A stretch of 64,000 nt of DNA from Paucibacter sediminis (lineage in GTDB: Bacteria > Pseudomonadota > Gammaproteobacteria > Burkholderiales > Burkholderiaceae_C), in assembly GCF_030254645.1 (NCBI RefSeq), contig NZ_CP116346.1, positions 2,355,973 through 2,419,972 of the forward strand, written 5' to 3'. How positions within the stretch are numbered: position 1 is the first letter of the stretch; every line of letters starts with the position of its first letter. The notes below the pieces were generated by a model. That model saw only the letters and a list, made by a program, of their open reading frames with translations, made no database searches and had not been told where the DNA came from. Shown in pieces: positions 20,635 through 28,894 of the stretch. The translations under genes and the position numbers were made by a program.

Positions 20635-21975
20635 CTACGCGGCCGCTGACTCGCGCTGTACCGGGGCAGCATCAAGGCGGCAAAGTTGCGCCTGTGCAAG
20701 CGCCGAGTACAAGGGCACGCTGATCCAGCGCGAGATCAGGTTGGCGCCGAGCGCACCGGTCATCAGGCTCAGCACCATGGCATGACCATCGACCATTTCC
20801 ATCACGATGATGAAGGCCGTCAACGGCGCCTGGGTCACGGCCGCGAGGAAGGCCGCCATGCCGATCGCGATCAGTGGCGCCGAGCCCTCGTGCATGCCGG
20901 CCAGCAGCGCCATGTCATTGCCGATGCCGGCACCGATGGCCAGCGAGGGCGCGAAGATGCCGCCAGGTACGCCTGACCAGACCGCCAGCCAGGTCGCGAC
21001 GAGTCTCAGCGTGACATAGAGCATGGGCATGTCCATATGGCCTTCAACCAGGCGGCGCGTGTAGCCGTAGCCACTTCCGAAGGTGGCACCATCGCTCACC
21101 AGTCCGACCACCGCAACGACCAGCCCGCAGGCAGCCGCGAAGCGGATCGGATGGCGGTGCTTGAGGCGGCTGAAGTAATCCTGGCCGCCGACCATGCTTG
21201 TGTGGAGCAGTCGCGAGAACAGGCCGCCGGTCAGGCCACAGCCCAGCACCACCAGCAGACCGGGCAGCAGGTAGTGCCAGCTCAGCAGCCCCACATGGAT
21301 TTCGCCAAAATAGCTGGCATTGCCATAGGCCGAAACGGCCATCAGGCCAGCCAGCACGATGGCGGCCACGATGAGCCCGCTGTTGCGCTCCTCCAGCTTG
21401 CGTGACAATTCCTCGATGGCGAACATCACGCCGGCGAGCGGCGCATTGAAAGCGGCTGCAATGCCCGCGGCCCCTCCGGCCACCAGCAGGCCGTGGTGGT
21501 TGATCGCTGAACGCTCAGGCAGCCAGCGGCCAGCATGTTGCATCACGCCGGCGGCAATCTGGACCGAGGGGCCTTCTCGCCCTATGGCCAGACCGCCGAG
21601 CAAGCCGCCTGCAGTCAAGAGGATCTTGGCCATGCTCAATCGCAAGGACACGAACAAGGAGCAACGTTCGCGATCGACCATGGGCGACAGGGCAGCCATC
21701 ACCTGAGGAATGCCCGACCCGGACGCGCCCGGCGCAAAGCGGCGCGTCAGCCAGACGAGGCTCGCCGTGCATGCCGGAACCCAGACGAGCGGCAGCCACG
21801 GGCTCCAGCTCCTGAGTGCAAAGAATCCGCCCAGCGCCTGTTCACTGAGCCAGGTGAAGGCCACCACGGCCAGGCCGGCGCCTGCCGCATAGGCCAGCAC
21901 GACGACGCGGCCCACCCACTGACGCCAGTCGGCGAGGTCACGGCGAAGTGCCGTCACGAAGTCAGGTTGTTGCAT
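20635..21975 (-). CDS. ClC family chloride channel / Cl-/H+ antiporter
   Basis: The 446-residue membrane protein shows the ClC selectivity motifs GSGIPQV, GREGPSVQ (gating Glu) and GGIFAPSLAIGAG, plus FAIEEL with the proton-pathway Glu. There is no CBS domain. I take the ATG at 21975 (MQQPDFVTAL); the longer open frame would read through the leader hairpin. ClC proteins in bacteria aid acid or osmotic stress survival. It is divergent from the Pal-like gene and shares the palindrome at 22067 with it. Confidence 0.93.
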   Translation of the reverse strand: MQQPDFVTALRRDLADWRQWVGRVVVLAYAAGAGLAVVAFTWLSEQALGGFFALRSWSPWLPLVWVPACTASLVWLTRRFAPGASGSGIPQVMAALSPMVDRERCSLFVSLRLSMAKILLTAGGLLGGLAIGREGPSVQIAAGVMQHAGRWLPERSAINHHGLLVAGGAAGIAAAFNAPLAGVMFAIEELSRKLEERNSGLIVAAIVLAGLMAVSAYGNASYFGEIHVGLLSWHYLLPGLLVVLGCGLTGGLFSRLLHTSMVGGQDYFSRLKHRHPIRFAAACGLVVAVVGLVSDGATFGSGYGYTRRLVEGHMDMPMLYVTLRLVATWLAVWSGVPGGIFAPSLAIGAGIGNDMALLAGMHEGSAPLIAIGMAAFLAAVTQAPLTAFIIVMEMVDGHAMVLSLMTGALGANLISRWISVPLYSALAQAQLCRLDAAPVQRESAAA

Positions 21976-22001
21976 GGGCGGCACTAGCGTCCTGTAGTTG
22001 C

Positions 22002-22022
22002 AGGGCTCCGTTGCGGAGCCCT
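22002..22022 (-). promoter_or_regulatory. Perfect hairpin in the ClC gene leader
   Basis: AGGGCTCCG (22002-22010) and CGGAGCCCT (22014-22022) form a nine-base perfect stem with a three-base loop, 27 bp upstream of the ClC start codon. There is no T-run in either direction to make it a simple terminator. It may be a leader structure affecting translation. Confidence 0.5.
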
Positions 22023-22066
22023 TCACGACATGCACATGTCTTGCCTTCGGCAACAAAAGCAATAAC

Positions 22067-22078
22067 ATTGGCACAAAT
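22067..22078. promoter_or_regulatory. Palindromic operator candidate shared with two other promoters (site 2)
   Basis: CATTGGCACAAATGCAATTA begins at 22066 and contains the same ATTGGCACAAAT core as site 1, between the ClC gene (start 21975) and the Pal-like gene (start 22152). Confidence 0.6.
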
Positions 22079-22151
22079 GCAATTAGTGTAAGCTTGCGCG
22101 CCGGCCGATCGAGCGCCGGTCAAGACAACCAAACAAACTACTGGAGACATC

Positions 22152-22688
22152 GTGCGTCGTTCACTACTCATCCTTGGCCTGATCTCAGCCCTTCTGGCTG
22201 CCTGCTCGAGCACCCCAGTCGCAACTCCGGCGCCCCCAACCCCTGTGGCGCCGGCTCCGGCGGCGGCACCGCCAGCCCCTGCACCCAAAGCCGCGCCTGC
22301 ACCGGTGGCGGTGTCGCGCATCGTGCCCCTGCACCTGGATCCCAGCAGCGCGCTCAGCCGGGAGCACAGCGTCTTCTTTGACTTCGACAGTTCGATCATC
22401 GGCAGCGACTACGCTGGCGTGACCGAGCGTCATGGTCATTACCTGGCGCAGCAGGGCAATCTGAAGGTGACCGTTCAGGGAAATACTGACGAACGCGGCG
22501 GGAGCGAGTACAACCTGGCTCTGGGCCAGCGCCGCGCGGAAGCCGTGAAGTCGGCGCTGAAGCTGATGGGCGCCAAGGACGCGCAGATTGAAGCCGTCAG
22601 TTTCGGCAAGGAGAAGCCCGTCGCCATGGGTCACGACGAAGCAGCATGGCGCCAGAACCGGCGCGCGGACATCGTCTATCTGAAGTAA
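22152..22688 (+). CDS. Pal-like OmpA-family lipoprotein
   Basis: The 178-residue product has a lipoprotein signal (LISALLAAC, lipid-modified Cys near residue 18), a Pro/Ala-rich linker (about 24-52) and an OmpA/MotB peptidoglycan-binding domain (VFFDFDSS; NTDERGGSEYNLALGQRRA; RRADIVY). It should anchor the outer membrane to peptidoglycan. The start is GTG at 22152. It lacks tol genes around it, so it is probably an accessory paralogue rather than the Tol-linked Pal. A terminator follows at about 22763. Confidence 0.88.
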   Translation: MRRSLLILGLISALLAACSSTPVATPAPPTPVAPAPAAAPPAPAPKAAPAPVAVSRIVPLHLDPSSALSREHSVFFDFDSSIIGSDYAGVTERHGHYLAQQGNLKVTVQGNTDERGGSEYNLALGQRRAEAVKSALKLMGAKDAQIEAVSFGKEKPVAMGHDEAAWRQNRRADIVYLK

Positions 22689-22762
22689 TGCGTGAGGCAG
22701 CCTCGCGATGACTCGAGCCTTCGCGAAGCGGGTCTCCCGCAGTGGGAGTCCTAACGGGATTT

Positions 22763-22789
22763 GGGCGCCTCTTGGGGCGCCATTTTTTT
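22763..22789 (+). terminator. Rho-independent terminator after the Pal-like gene
   Basis: GGGCGCC and GGCGCC form a GC-rich stem around TCTTGG, followed by a run of seven T at 22783-22789. The terminator separates the Pal-like gene from the marR gene 18 bp later, so marR needs its own promoter or readthrough. Confidence 0.8.
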
Positions 22790-22807
22790 GCCGAATATGA
22801 TCTGCGT

Positions 22808-23311
22808 ATGACGAAGAAGGCACGTACCCGACTCAGTAATCCCGACGTCGAAGACGAGGCGGCGATTCGTGTGTTGCGGCAGTTCAGGCAGATCTTTAAT
22901 GCCGTCAAGACGCACTTTCAGCGCGTCGAGAAGAAGGTGGGCCTCGGCGGCGCGCAGCTGTGGGCACTGGGCGTCATCCGAGACCGGCCGGACATTGGCA
23001 TGGGCGAACTTGGCAAAGCCTTGAACATTCATCAGTCCACGGCAAGCAACCTGGTGAAGTCGCTGGTAGAGCGCGATCTGGTTGTCGCCGCCAAGACCGG
23101 CAGCGATCGTCGGGCCGTCAGCCTGCGACTGCTGCCGGAAGGTGCGAAGCTGCTGAAGCGCAGCCCCGGTCCCTTTACGGGCGTGTTGCCGGAGGCGCTC
23201 GCCGCTCTCGATGCAGAGTCGCTCGAGCGGCTGGAAGCGGATCTGGCGCGTCTGATCGATGTGCTGCACGCCGACGAGCGCGGCGGAAATATTCCCCTCG
23301 GCAATCTCTGA
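22808..23311 (+). CDS. MarR family transcriptional regulator
   Basis: The 167-residue protein carries the MarR winged helix (about 35-105): MGELGKALNIHQSTASNLVKSLVERDLV and the wing TGSDRRAVSLRL. MarR dimers bind palindromes of about 16-20 bp. Three copies of a candidate palindrome precede genes on both sides of it (17450, 22067, 23366), making this the best candidate regulator of the trehalose/ClC/Pal/Usp block. It begins with a basic N-terminal extension. Confidence 0.92.
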   Translation: MTKKARTRLSNPDVEDEAAIRVLRQFRQIFNAVKTHFQRVEKKVGLGGAQLWALGVIRDRPDIGMGELGKALNIHQSTASNLVKSLVERDLVVAAKTGSDRRAVSLRLLPEGAKLLKRSPGPFTGVLPEALAALDAESLERLEADLARLIDVLHADERGGNIPLGNL

Positions 23312-23365
23312 GTGCCCCGCAAGCTCGGCGGCTGCCTGCGGTGAGCGCCACCGCTGACCTGCTAC

Positions 23366-23377
23366 ATTTGTACAAAT
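23366..23377. promoter_or_regulatory. Perfect palindromic operator candidate (site 3)
   Basis: CATTTGTACAAATG at 23365-23378 is a perfect 14 bp palindrome, followed by CATTTTTG, about 83 bp upstream of the universal stress protein gene. It is the most symmetrical of the three related sites. Confidence 0.65.
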
Positions 23378-23459
23378 GCATTTTTGCAGAGCGCCGCGAC
23401 CCTGTGTCGCAGAGGCCGCATGCTCAGCAGCCATTGATCATCGCTAGAGGCCTGGGACC

Positions 23460-23957
23460 ATGTTCGCGAGGATTCTTGTCGCCGTCGGTTTCGGTCGCAG
23501 CACAGGCGTCGCTGTCGAAGATGGACTGCGCCTGGCGGCCGAATTGAATGCGCAGGTCACTTTTGTTCACGTCGTGACGTCATTCGATCTGCCGATTGTC
23601 GAGGCCCCTGCCCAGGCCTACCTCACGCCCGATGAATTGCGCGCTGGGCTGGGTGCCGCCGCGGCGGCCGTCCTCGCTTCCGCAATGGCGCAAGCGAAGG
23701 CGCACGGCATTGACGCCAGGTGCGCCGCAATCAGTGGCGTCTCGATTGCCCGGCCTCTTTCCGAATTCGCGCGCGAAGAAGGCTGTGAGTTCATCGTTGC
23801 CGGCTCCAGCGAGCGCACTTGGTGGCGCCGATTGTTCGGCACCTCAGTTGCCAGCACCCTGGCAGACATCACCGATATGCCCATCTGGGTGAGTAGTCAA
23901 CATCCCTGGCGGGAGGGCGGCAACTTTGCATCGCGGCGGGCGCTGGCACCTAGGTGA
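23460..23957 (+). CDS. Universal stress protein (UspA family)
   Basis: The 165-residue single Usp domain begins MFARILVAVGFGRST and contains the ATP-binding-type loop AGSSERTWWRRLFGTSVASTL. These proteins bind nucleotides and are induced in stress, starvation and oxygen limitation. The last dozen codons (after QHPWREGG) lie inside a block duplicated from in front of the antiporter at 26.4 kb, so the natural C-terminus may have been replaced. The site at 23366 suggests MarR control. Confidence 0.9.
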   Translation: MFARILVAVGFGRSTGVAVEDGLRLAAELNAQVTFVHVVTSFDLPIVEAPAQAYLTPDELRAGLGAAAAAVLASAMAQAKAHGIDARCAAISGVSIARPLSEFAREEGCEFIVAGSSERTWWRRLFGTSVASTLADITDMPIWVSSQHPWREGGNFASRRALAPR

Positions 23958-24308
23958 GCCCTCAGCTGGCTACGCTCCCGCCTGGTACTGAGCCTATCCC
24001 CGGGGCAGCAGGTTGCTCGCGCTGGTCGGGCCACCACGCGGTGCTGTCATGACCAGGCACCCGGTGCCCGATCAGACCATTCAGTACTTTGCACTCGCCG
24101 TCTTTGTGCTGACGCTGGCACATACCGGGCAATGATGCTGAACATGCTGGCGTTGCTCGGCGTGCTGTTGACGGCGCTCTATTTCATCGGACTGGCCGCG
24201 GTGGCTCTTGCAATCCCCGAGAGGGCGGGACGATTCTTGGCGAGCTTCGCGGAGACTCCAATTGCGCACTTCGTCGAAATGACCCTTCGCCTGAGGTCTC
24301 CGAGCTGA
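23921..24308 (+). pseudogene. Decayed, internally deleted copy of the 26.4-27.9 kb antiporter pair
   Basis: The sequence from about 23921 (AACTTTGCAT, then GAGCCCTCAGCTGGCTAC) matches the leader and first codons of the antiporter gene at 26412-26580. A short frame at 24049-24135 (PDQTIQYFALAVFVLTLAHT) corresponds to PDQTIQYLALAIFVLALAHT. It stops abruptly, and an overlapping frame at 24135-24308 (57 residues, LLTALYFIGLAAVALAIPE) matches the start of the partner membrane protein at 27804. About 1.2 kb of antiporter and the 3' part of the partner are missing. Confidence 0.85.
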
Positions 24309-24356
24309 GACGGCGAGGAGAGGCTCTTCATGAACTTTCCGAGGTCCACAATAAGT

Positions 24357-25106
24357 TCAGCTGGACGTGCCGGCGGAACGTTTGCCACTGCCTTGACGCA
24401 GGCGGTTGGCGTGCCGCCGCACTTCGCTTGCCGGCAATGGTCCGCCGTGCCCCATGAAGAAGTGGAGGGAACCTTCCGCTGTCAAGCGATCCAGGGCGTC
24501 GGCAACACGCGATGGGTCGTCTTCGAAAGGCGGGCGCTTCGCCCGGCCCGTCAGCGCGATCCCGCCGAGGAGAATTCCGGATGAGATGAGATCGCCGACA
24601 AGCGCCTGGCCATCGTCAAGCGCGACACTCAACGATCCGCAGGTATGGCCGGGTGTGGAAACAACCGTACCGGCGACGCCATACGGCCGCAGGTCCAGCG
24701 TCTGGTTTCCCGAGAGCAGGATGTCTGGCTCAAAGGGCTCGTAGGCACGTTGGATCAGGCCGGTGCGATAGAAGAGCCGGCCGAATGCCCCAGTTGCACA
24801 GAACGTCATCCGCTTGTGCTGCCTGTAGTGATCCAGATCGCCCTGATGTGCACAGACGGGAGCCCCGGTCAGCGCCCGGATCCTGCCTGCATTGCCGGCA
24901 TGGTCAATATGGGCGTGCGTGACCACGATCAGCTTGACGTCCGACCAAGCCAGATTCCGCGCCCGTAACGCTTGCTCCACGACATCCTGAGTGTCAGGTA
25001 GACCGGCGTCGACCAAGATTGCGCCGTCAGTGCCCAGCACAAGATGCGCGTTCACGAGTCCGAAGGGAAGGATGGGAATGCGCACGACTTCCTGACGCAC
25101 TCTCAT
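24357..25106 (-). CDS. MBL-fold metallo-hydrolase
   Basis: The 249-residue protein has the metal-binding motif THAHIDHAGN (His64, His66, Asp68, His69), the later ligands in STPGHTCGS and LVGDL, and FMGHGGP near the end. It resembles glyoxalase II-like hydrolases. The substrate is unknown; with a redoxin upstream, a thioester or peroxide-related role is possible but not shown. Its ATG (25106) overlaps the stop of the peroxiredoxin-like gene (ATGA), so the two are translationally coupled under the TetR operators. Confidence 0.9.
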   Translation of the reverse strand: MRVRQEVVRIPILPFGLVNAHLVLGTDGAILVDAGLPDTQDVVEQALRARNLAWSDVKLIVVTHAHIDHAGNAGRIRALTGAPVCAHQGDLDHYRQHKRMTFCATGAFGRLFYRTGLIQRAYEPFEPDILLSGNQTLDLRPYGVAGTVVSTPGHTCGSLSVALDDGQALVGDLISSGILLGGIALTGRAKRPPFEDDPSRVADALDRLTAEGSLHFFMGHGGPLPASEVRRHANRLRQGSGKRSAGTSS

Positions 25107-25675
25107 GCCGTGCCTTCCACGGAGCCATTGCCAGTGCTCGGCAGCCTTCCATGAACCCATGAGGTGACTTCGCTGAGTGGGACGTGTTCCGCGGCGGCAC
25201 GCGCGTAGAAGGCGCGCTCGATGCGGCCGTCCGCGCCTATGAGAAAGTCTGCGGGCATTCTGTCGATGGGGCCATCCACGCGTCCGGGCAAGAAGCCCCG
25301 GAAGAAGGCGCGGAAGGCATGGAACACGTTGGCTGGGGCCAGCAGCCCCGCCCAGCTCCGTTCAACGCCATAGAGACGGTAGAGATGCATCTCCGGGTCT
25401 GGAATGAGGGAAAACGGCGAGTCCTGTCGACCCACGTACTCCCCCATGCTCTCGGCGCTGGACTGGAAGACGACCAGCATGACGAGCCCCGCTCTCGCCA
25501 AACGCTCATGCGCAAGCACCATATCGCGCACCCTGAGGTTGCACATCGGGCAAGACGCGTAGCGCATGAACGAAAGGAGTACCGGCCGCCCCTTGAAGTC
25601 AGAGAGTCGGATGGACTGGCCGAACATATCGGCGGTGACGAACTCAGGCGCCAAGGCGCCCTCTTGAAGTGGCAT
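25103..25675 (-). CDS. Peroxiredoxin-like (AhpC/TSA-fold) protein
   Basis: The 190-residue product has a thioredoxin fold with a CPMC active site (Cys42-Cys45 in RYASCPMCNLRV) and no signal peptide. It probably reduces peroxides or disulfides in the cytosol. I choose the ATG at 25675 because GAGG stands eight bases upstream; an ATG at 25687 would overlap that site and lies at the edge of the first TetR operator. It forms an operon with the MBL gene, divergent from tetR. Confidence 0.87.
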   Translation of the reverse strand: MPLQEGALAPEFVTADMFGQSIRLSDFKGRPVLLSFMRYASCPMCNLRVRDMVLAHERLARAGLVMLVVFQSSAESMGEYVGRQDSPFSLIPDPEMHLYRLYGVERSWAGLLAPANVFHAFRAFFRGFLPGRVDGPIDRMPADFLIGADGRIERAFYARAAAEHVPLSEVTSWVHGRLPSTGNGSVEGTA

Positions 25676-25687
25676 GGTCAACCTCAT

Positions 25688-25755
25688 TTGGACGATCGAC
25701 CAATATTATCAGGACGACTGTCCAAATTGCAATCAACTTTTGGACGATCGTCCAG
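25688..25755. promoter_or_regulatory. Three TetR-type operators in a divergent promoter
   Basis: TTGGACGATCGACCAA (25688-25703), CAGGACGACTGTCCAA (25710-25725) and TTGGACGATCGTCCAG (25740-25755) are variants of one palindrome, GGACGATCGTCC. They fill the gap between the peroxiredoxin-MBL operon and tetR. The first abuts the start region of the former and the third lies 13 bp before the latter, as expected for repression of both directions by the encoded TetR. Confidence 0.88.
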
Positions 25756-25768
25756 ATACAATTCGCCC

Positions 25769-26368
25769 ATGAGCAACTCCTCAACCACACGTGATCGCGT
25801 TGTCGACGAAGCCCTGCGCCTCTTCGCCACGCGTGGATTCGCCGCCACGTCGATCGCTGATGTGGCTGAAGCCTCCGGGCTCTTGAAAGGCAATCTGGCG
25901 TACTACTTCAAGTCGAAAAAGGATCTGCTGGATGCTGTTCTCGACAAGAGATCCAAGACGCTATGGGCAGAGCTCGTCGAGCCCGCGCAGGAGGGAGAGG
26001 ACGCCCGGACCACGATCACGCGGCTGCTGCAGCATGTCAGGGACACTGCCGAAGAGCTAGCGCTCTATGGTTGCCCTGTCGGCGGCTTGTCTACCGAATT
26101 GGGAAAGACCGACGCCGACCTGCACTCCCCCGCGGCCTCTCTGCTCTTGCAGCTTGAGAACTACTTGCGAGAGGCCTTCGCTCAGGTCCTGCCCAAGGCG
26201 CAGGCGCAGCGAGCTGCTGAACACCTGCTCTCCGTGTTGCAGGGTGCCGCGGTGGTCGCGCAAGCACGGCGTGACCCTGGCGTCGTTCATCGTCAAGTGG
26301 ATGAAGCAACGGCCTGGCTGGGCACGGTGCTGCAGACTCCCAAGCAGCAGCGGGTGCGTGGCAAATAG
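25769..26368 (+). CDS. TetR family transcriptional regulator
   Basis: The 199-residue protein has an N-terminal HTH (FATRGFAATSIADVAEASGLLKGNLAYYF cut here to its role: residues about 12-52) and a helical C-terminal domain with GCPVGGLSTEL, like the TetR at 14058. The start is the ATG at 25769, immediately after three matching operators, which strongly suggests autorepression and control of the divergent peroxiredoxin-MBL operon. The sensed signal may be an electrophile or organic peroxide, but this is inference from context only. Confidence 0.93.
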   Translation: MSNSSTTRDRVVDEALRLFATRGFAATSIADVAEASGLLKGNLAYYFKSKKDLLDAVLDKRSKTLWAELVEPAQEGEDARTTITRLLQHVRDTAEELALYGCPVGGLSTELGKTDADLHSPAASLLLQLENYLREAFAQVLPKAQAQRAAEHLLSVLQGAAVVAQARRDPGVVHRQVDEATAWLGTVLQTPKQQRVRGK

Positions 26369-26544
26369 ACGGCGAGCGCGAGGGGCTGCTGGTGTCCCCG
26401 GATCACTTTGCCAACTTTGCATTTCGGCGGCGCTGGCAGCGAGATGAGCCCTCAGCTGGCTACACTCGCGCCGGGTGCTGAGCCGATTCACGGGGCAGCA
26501 GGTAGATCGCGCTGGTCGGGCCGCCACGCGGAACTGTCACGACC

Positions 26545-27807
26545 ATGCAGCCGACGCCCGATCAGACCATTCAGTACCTTGCCCTCGCCATCTTTGTGCT
26601 GGCACTGGCGCATACCTTCGCCGCCAAGCAGTTCGAACGCCTTTCCCACCGATTCCCCAAACATGCCGGGCTGTTCCACCTGCTCGGCGAGGTGGAGGTC
26701 GTCTTCGGGTTCTGGGCGATCGTCCTGGTCCTCGCGATGGCCGGCATGCAGGGCGGGACGCAGGCGCTGGCCTATGCGGAAACGCGCAACTACACAGAAC
26801 CGCTCTTCGTCTTCGTCGTCATGGTGGTGGCGGCTTCGCGGCCGGTTTTGCGCACTGTGGTCTGGGCAGTCGATGCCTTTGCCCGTCTGTTGCCGCTACC
26901 GACGCCGATGGCCAGCGCCTGGTTGGGCCTGGCGGCGGTGCCGCTGCTGGGTTCGCTGATCACCGAACCGGCAGCCATGACCATCGCCGCGCTGATGCTG
27001 GCCCCGCAGGTGTTCCGTCCCCAGGTGCCCGAGAAGCTGAAGTACCTGGCACTCGGCGTCCTGTTCGTCAATGTCTCCATCGGTGGCACGCTCACCTCCT
27101 ACGCCGCACCGCCGGTGCTGATGGTGGCCACGACCTGGCACTGGGACAGCGCCTTCATGTTCGCGCATTTCGGCTGGAAGGCAGCGCTGGCTGTGCTGGT
27201 CAACGCCTCGGTCGTCACACTGCTGCTGCGCAAGCACCTGGTCATTGGGGGGGGAAGCGTCGCGCCGGAAGAGGCCGTGCCCCTGCCCGTCGTGCTGGTG
27301 CACCTGTCATTGCTCGCTGGCGTCGTGCTGCTGGCCCATCACCCGGTCGCGTTCCTCGGCCTCTTCCTGATGTTCCTCGGTTTCAGTCAGGCCTATGAGC
27401 GGCACCAGAGCCCGCTCATCATCAAGGAGGCGCTGCTCGTGGCATTCTTCCTGGCTGGCCTGGTGGTACTCGGCGGGATGCAGGCCTGGTGGCTGCAACC
27501 CCTGGTGTCCAGCCTCGAACCCTTGGCCCTGTTTTTCGGCGCGCTCGGCTTGACAGCCGTCACCGACAACGCGGCGCTGACCTACCTGGGCTCGCTCATC
27601 ACCAGCATCTCCAGCGAGGCCAAGTACATGCTTGTGGCGGGCGCTGTTGCCGGTGGCGGCCTGACGGTGATCGCCAATGCACCCAACCCGGCGGGCGTGG
27701 CCCTGCTCAAGCGGGGCTTCGAGGACGAGTCGATCGGCGCCGGCGAGCTGCTGCTTGGGGCGCTGGGGCCGACACTGGTGGCGGCCGCGGCCTTCTTGCT
27801 GCTGTGA
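26545..27807 (+). CDS. Putative Na+/H+ antiporter (Na_H_antiport_3-type membrane protein)
   Basis: The 420-residue polytopic protein has about ten to eleven membrane segments and the family features SLITEPAAMTIAALML, NVSIGGTLTSYAAPP and LTAVTDNAALTYLGSL, which include the intramembrane acidic residues expected for cation transport. It resembles the putative Na+/H+ antiporter family of the ion-transporter superfamily, seen in many Burkholderiales. The stop overlaps a GTG start of a small membrane protein. Its leader and 5' end are duplicated at 23.9 kb. Confidence 0.85.
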   Translation: MQPTPDQTIQYLALAIFVLALAHTFAAKQFERLSHRFPKHAGLFHLLGEVEVVFGFWAIVLVLAMAGMQGGTQALAYAETRNYTEPLFVFVVMVVAASRPVLRTVVWAVDAFARLLPLPTPMASAWLGLAAVPLLGSLITEPAAMTIAALMLAPQVFRPQVPEKLKYLALGVLFVNVSIGGTLTSYAAPPVLMVATTWHWDSAFMFAHFGWKAALAVLVNASVVTLLLRKHLVIGGGSVAPEEAVPLPVVLVHLSLLAGVVLLAHHPVAFLGLFLMFLGFSQAYERHQSPLIIKEALLVAFFLAGLVVLGGMQAWWLQPLVSSLEPLALFFGALGLTAVTDNAALTYLGSLITSISSEAKYMLVAGAVAGGGLTVIANAPNPAGVALLKRGFEDESIGAGELLLGALGPTLVAAAAFLLL

Positions 27808-28211
27808 ATAACGCCCCTCTCGTCATCGTGCTGCTGACAGGCAGCTACTTCGTCGGGCTCGCGGTCCTGGCCGTGATGGCCCCGGCGAAGGCCCGGCGTT
27901 TCCTGTCGGGCTTCGCGGGATCGGCGCTCGCGCACTACGCCGAGCTCTCCCCTCGCCTCGTCGCGGGTGGCGCTTTCGTGCTTCAGGCACCGTACCTGCT
28001 GCTCACAGATGCCTTCAGCTTGTTTGGATGGGCTCTTGTGGGGACGACAGCTTGCCTCCTGGTATTGCCATGGGGATGGCATCGGCGCTTCGCACAGATG
28101 GCGGTCCCGCGTGCGCTTGAACGACTGGGATGGATTGCTGTCGCGTCATTTGCGCTCGGCTGTCTAGTGCTGTCCTGCGCCGCGCTGGGACCGACTGGCG
28201 CTCCAGCGTGA
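27804..28211 (+). CDS. Small membrane protein coupled to the antiporter
   Basis: The 135-residue product starts with GTG overlapping the antiporter stop (GTGA), so it is translationally coupled. It has about four hydrophobic segments (LVIVLLTGSYFVGLAVLAVM; AGGAFVLQAPYLLLTD; FGWALVGTTACLLVLPWGW; a C-terminal one). I do not recognise a family. The degenerate copy at 24135 keeps the same gene order, which supports a functional pairing with the antiporter. Confidence 0.8.
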   Translation: MNNAPLVIVLLTGSYFVGLAVLAVMAPAKARRFLSGFAGSALAHYAELSPRLVAGGAFVLQAPYLLLTDAFSLFGWALVGTTACLLVLPWGWHRRFAQMAVPRALERLGWIAVASFALGCLVLSCAALGPTGAPA

Positions 28212-28331
28212 CATGCACGAGCGGGCTGCCTGAGAATGGGAGACACGCTCCCTCCAGACAGCGACCGAGCCTGAAATGCAAGCGGGGTGTCGGGCGGCGC
28301 GGAAGGCTTCCATGTCCACCAAGGGGAACTC

Positions 28332-28730
28332 ATGAAGATCCATGGCCAATGCCATTGCGGCAGCATCAGCTTCACAGCCGAGGCGGACCCATCGAAGGTC
28401 GTTGTCTGCCATTGCACGGACTGCCAGACGATGTCGGGTGCACCCTATCGGGCCGTGCTGCCCGTGCCCGCTCAAGACTTCACGTTGACAGGCACGCCGA
28501 AGGTCTACATCAAGACCGCGCAGAGCGGCAACCGTCGCGCCCAGGCCTTTTGCGGAGAATGCGGCACGCCGCTGTATGCGACCTCGCCCGATGCTCCCGC
28601 CGTCTATGGCGTGCGTCTCGGATGCGTGGCCGAGCGTTCGCAGTTGGAGCCGGTCAAGCAGATCTGGACCGCCTCGGCAATGCCATGGGTCCACGACCTT
28701 GAGAACCTGCCGGGAACGCCAGGACAGTAA
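28332..28730 (+). CDS. GFA/CENP-V family zinc-binding protein
   Basis: The 132-residue protein has the GFA fold signature: GQCHCGSISF, CHCTDCQTMSG and FCGECGTPLYA supply zinc-binding cysteines. The family includes glutathione-dependent formaldehyde-activating enzyme, but most members have unknown substrates. AAGGGGAAC precedes the ATG at 28332. It stands alone. Confidence 0.92.
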   Translation: MKIHGQCHCGSISFTAEADPSKVVVCHCTDCQTMSGAPYRAVLPVPAQDFTLTGTPKVYIKTAQSGNRRAQAFCGECGTPLYATSPDAPAVYGVRLGCVAERSQLEPVKQIWTASAMPWVHDLENLPGTPGQ

Positions 28731-28894
28731 AGGCCTCGCGCCACGAGCCTCGCTGCGGGGCCGCCATTCAAGCTCATGCAGCTGACGTGCCCCAGCCCCC
28801 AGACGCCAGCAAGGAAAGCATTGCCCACTCATTGCCCTGGCCCATCGCGAAGCGTGAGCCGATGCCTTGAGCACAATGGTTCAGGAAAGCACAC

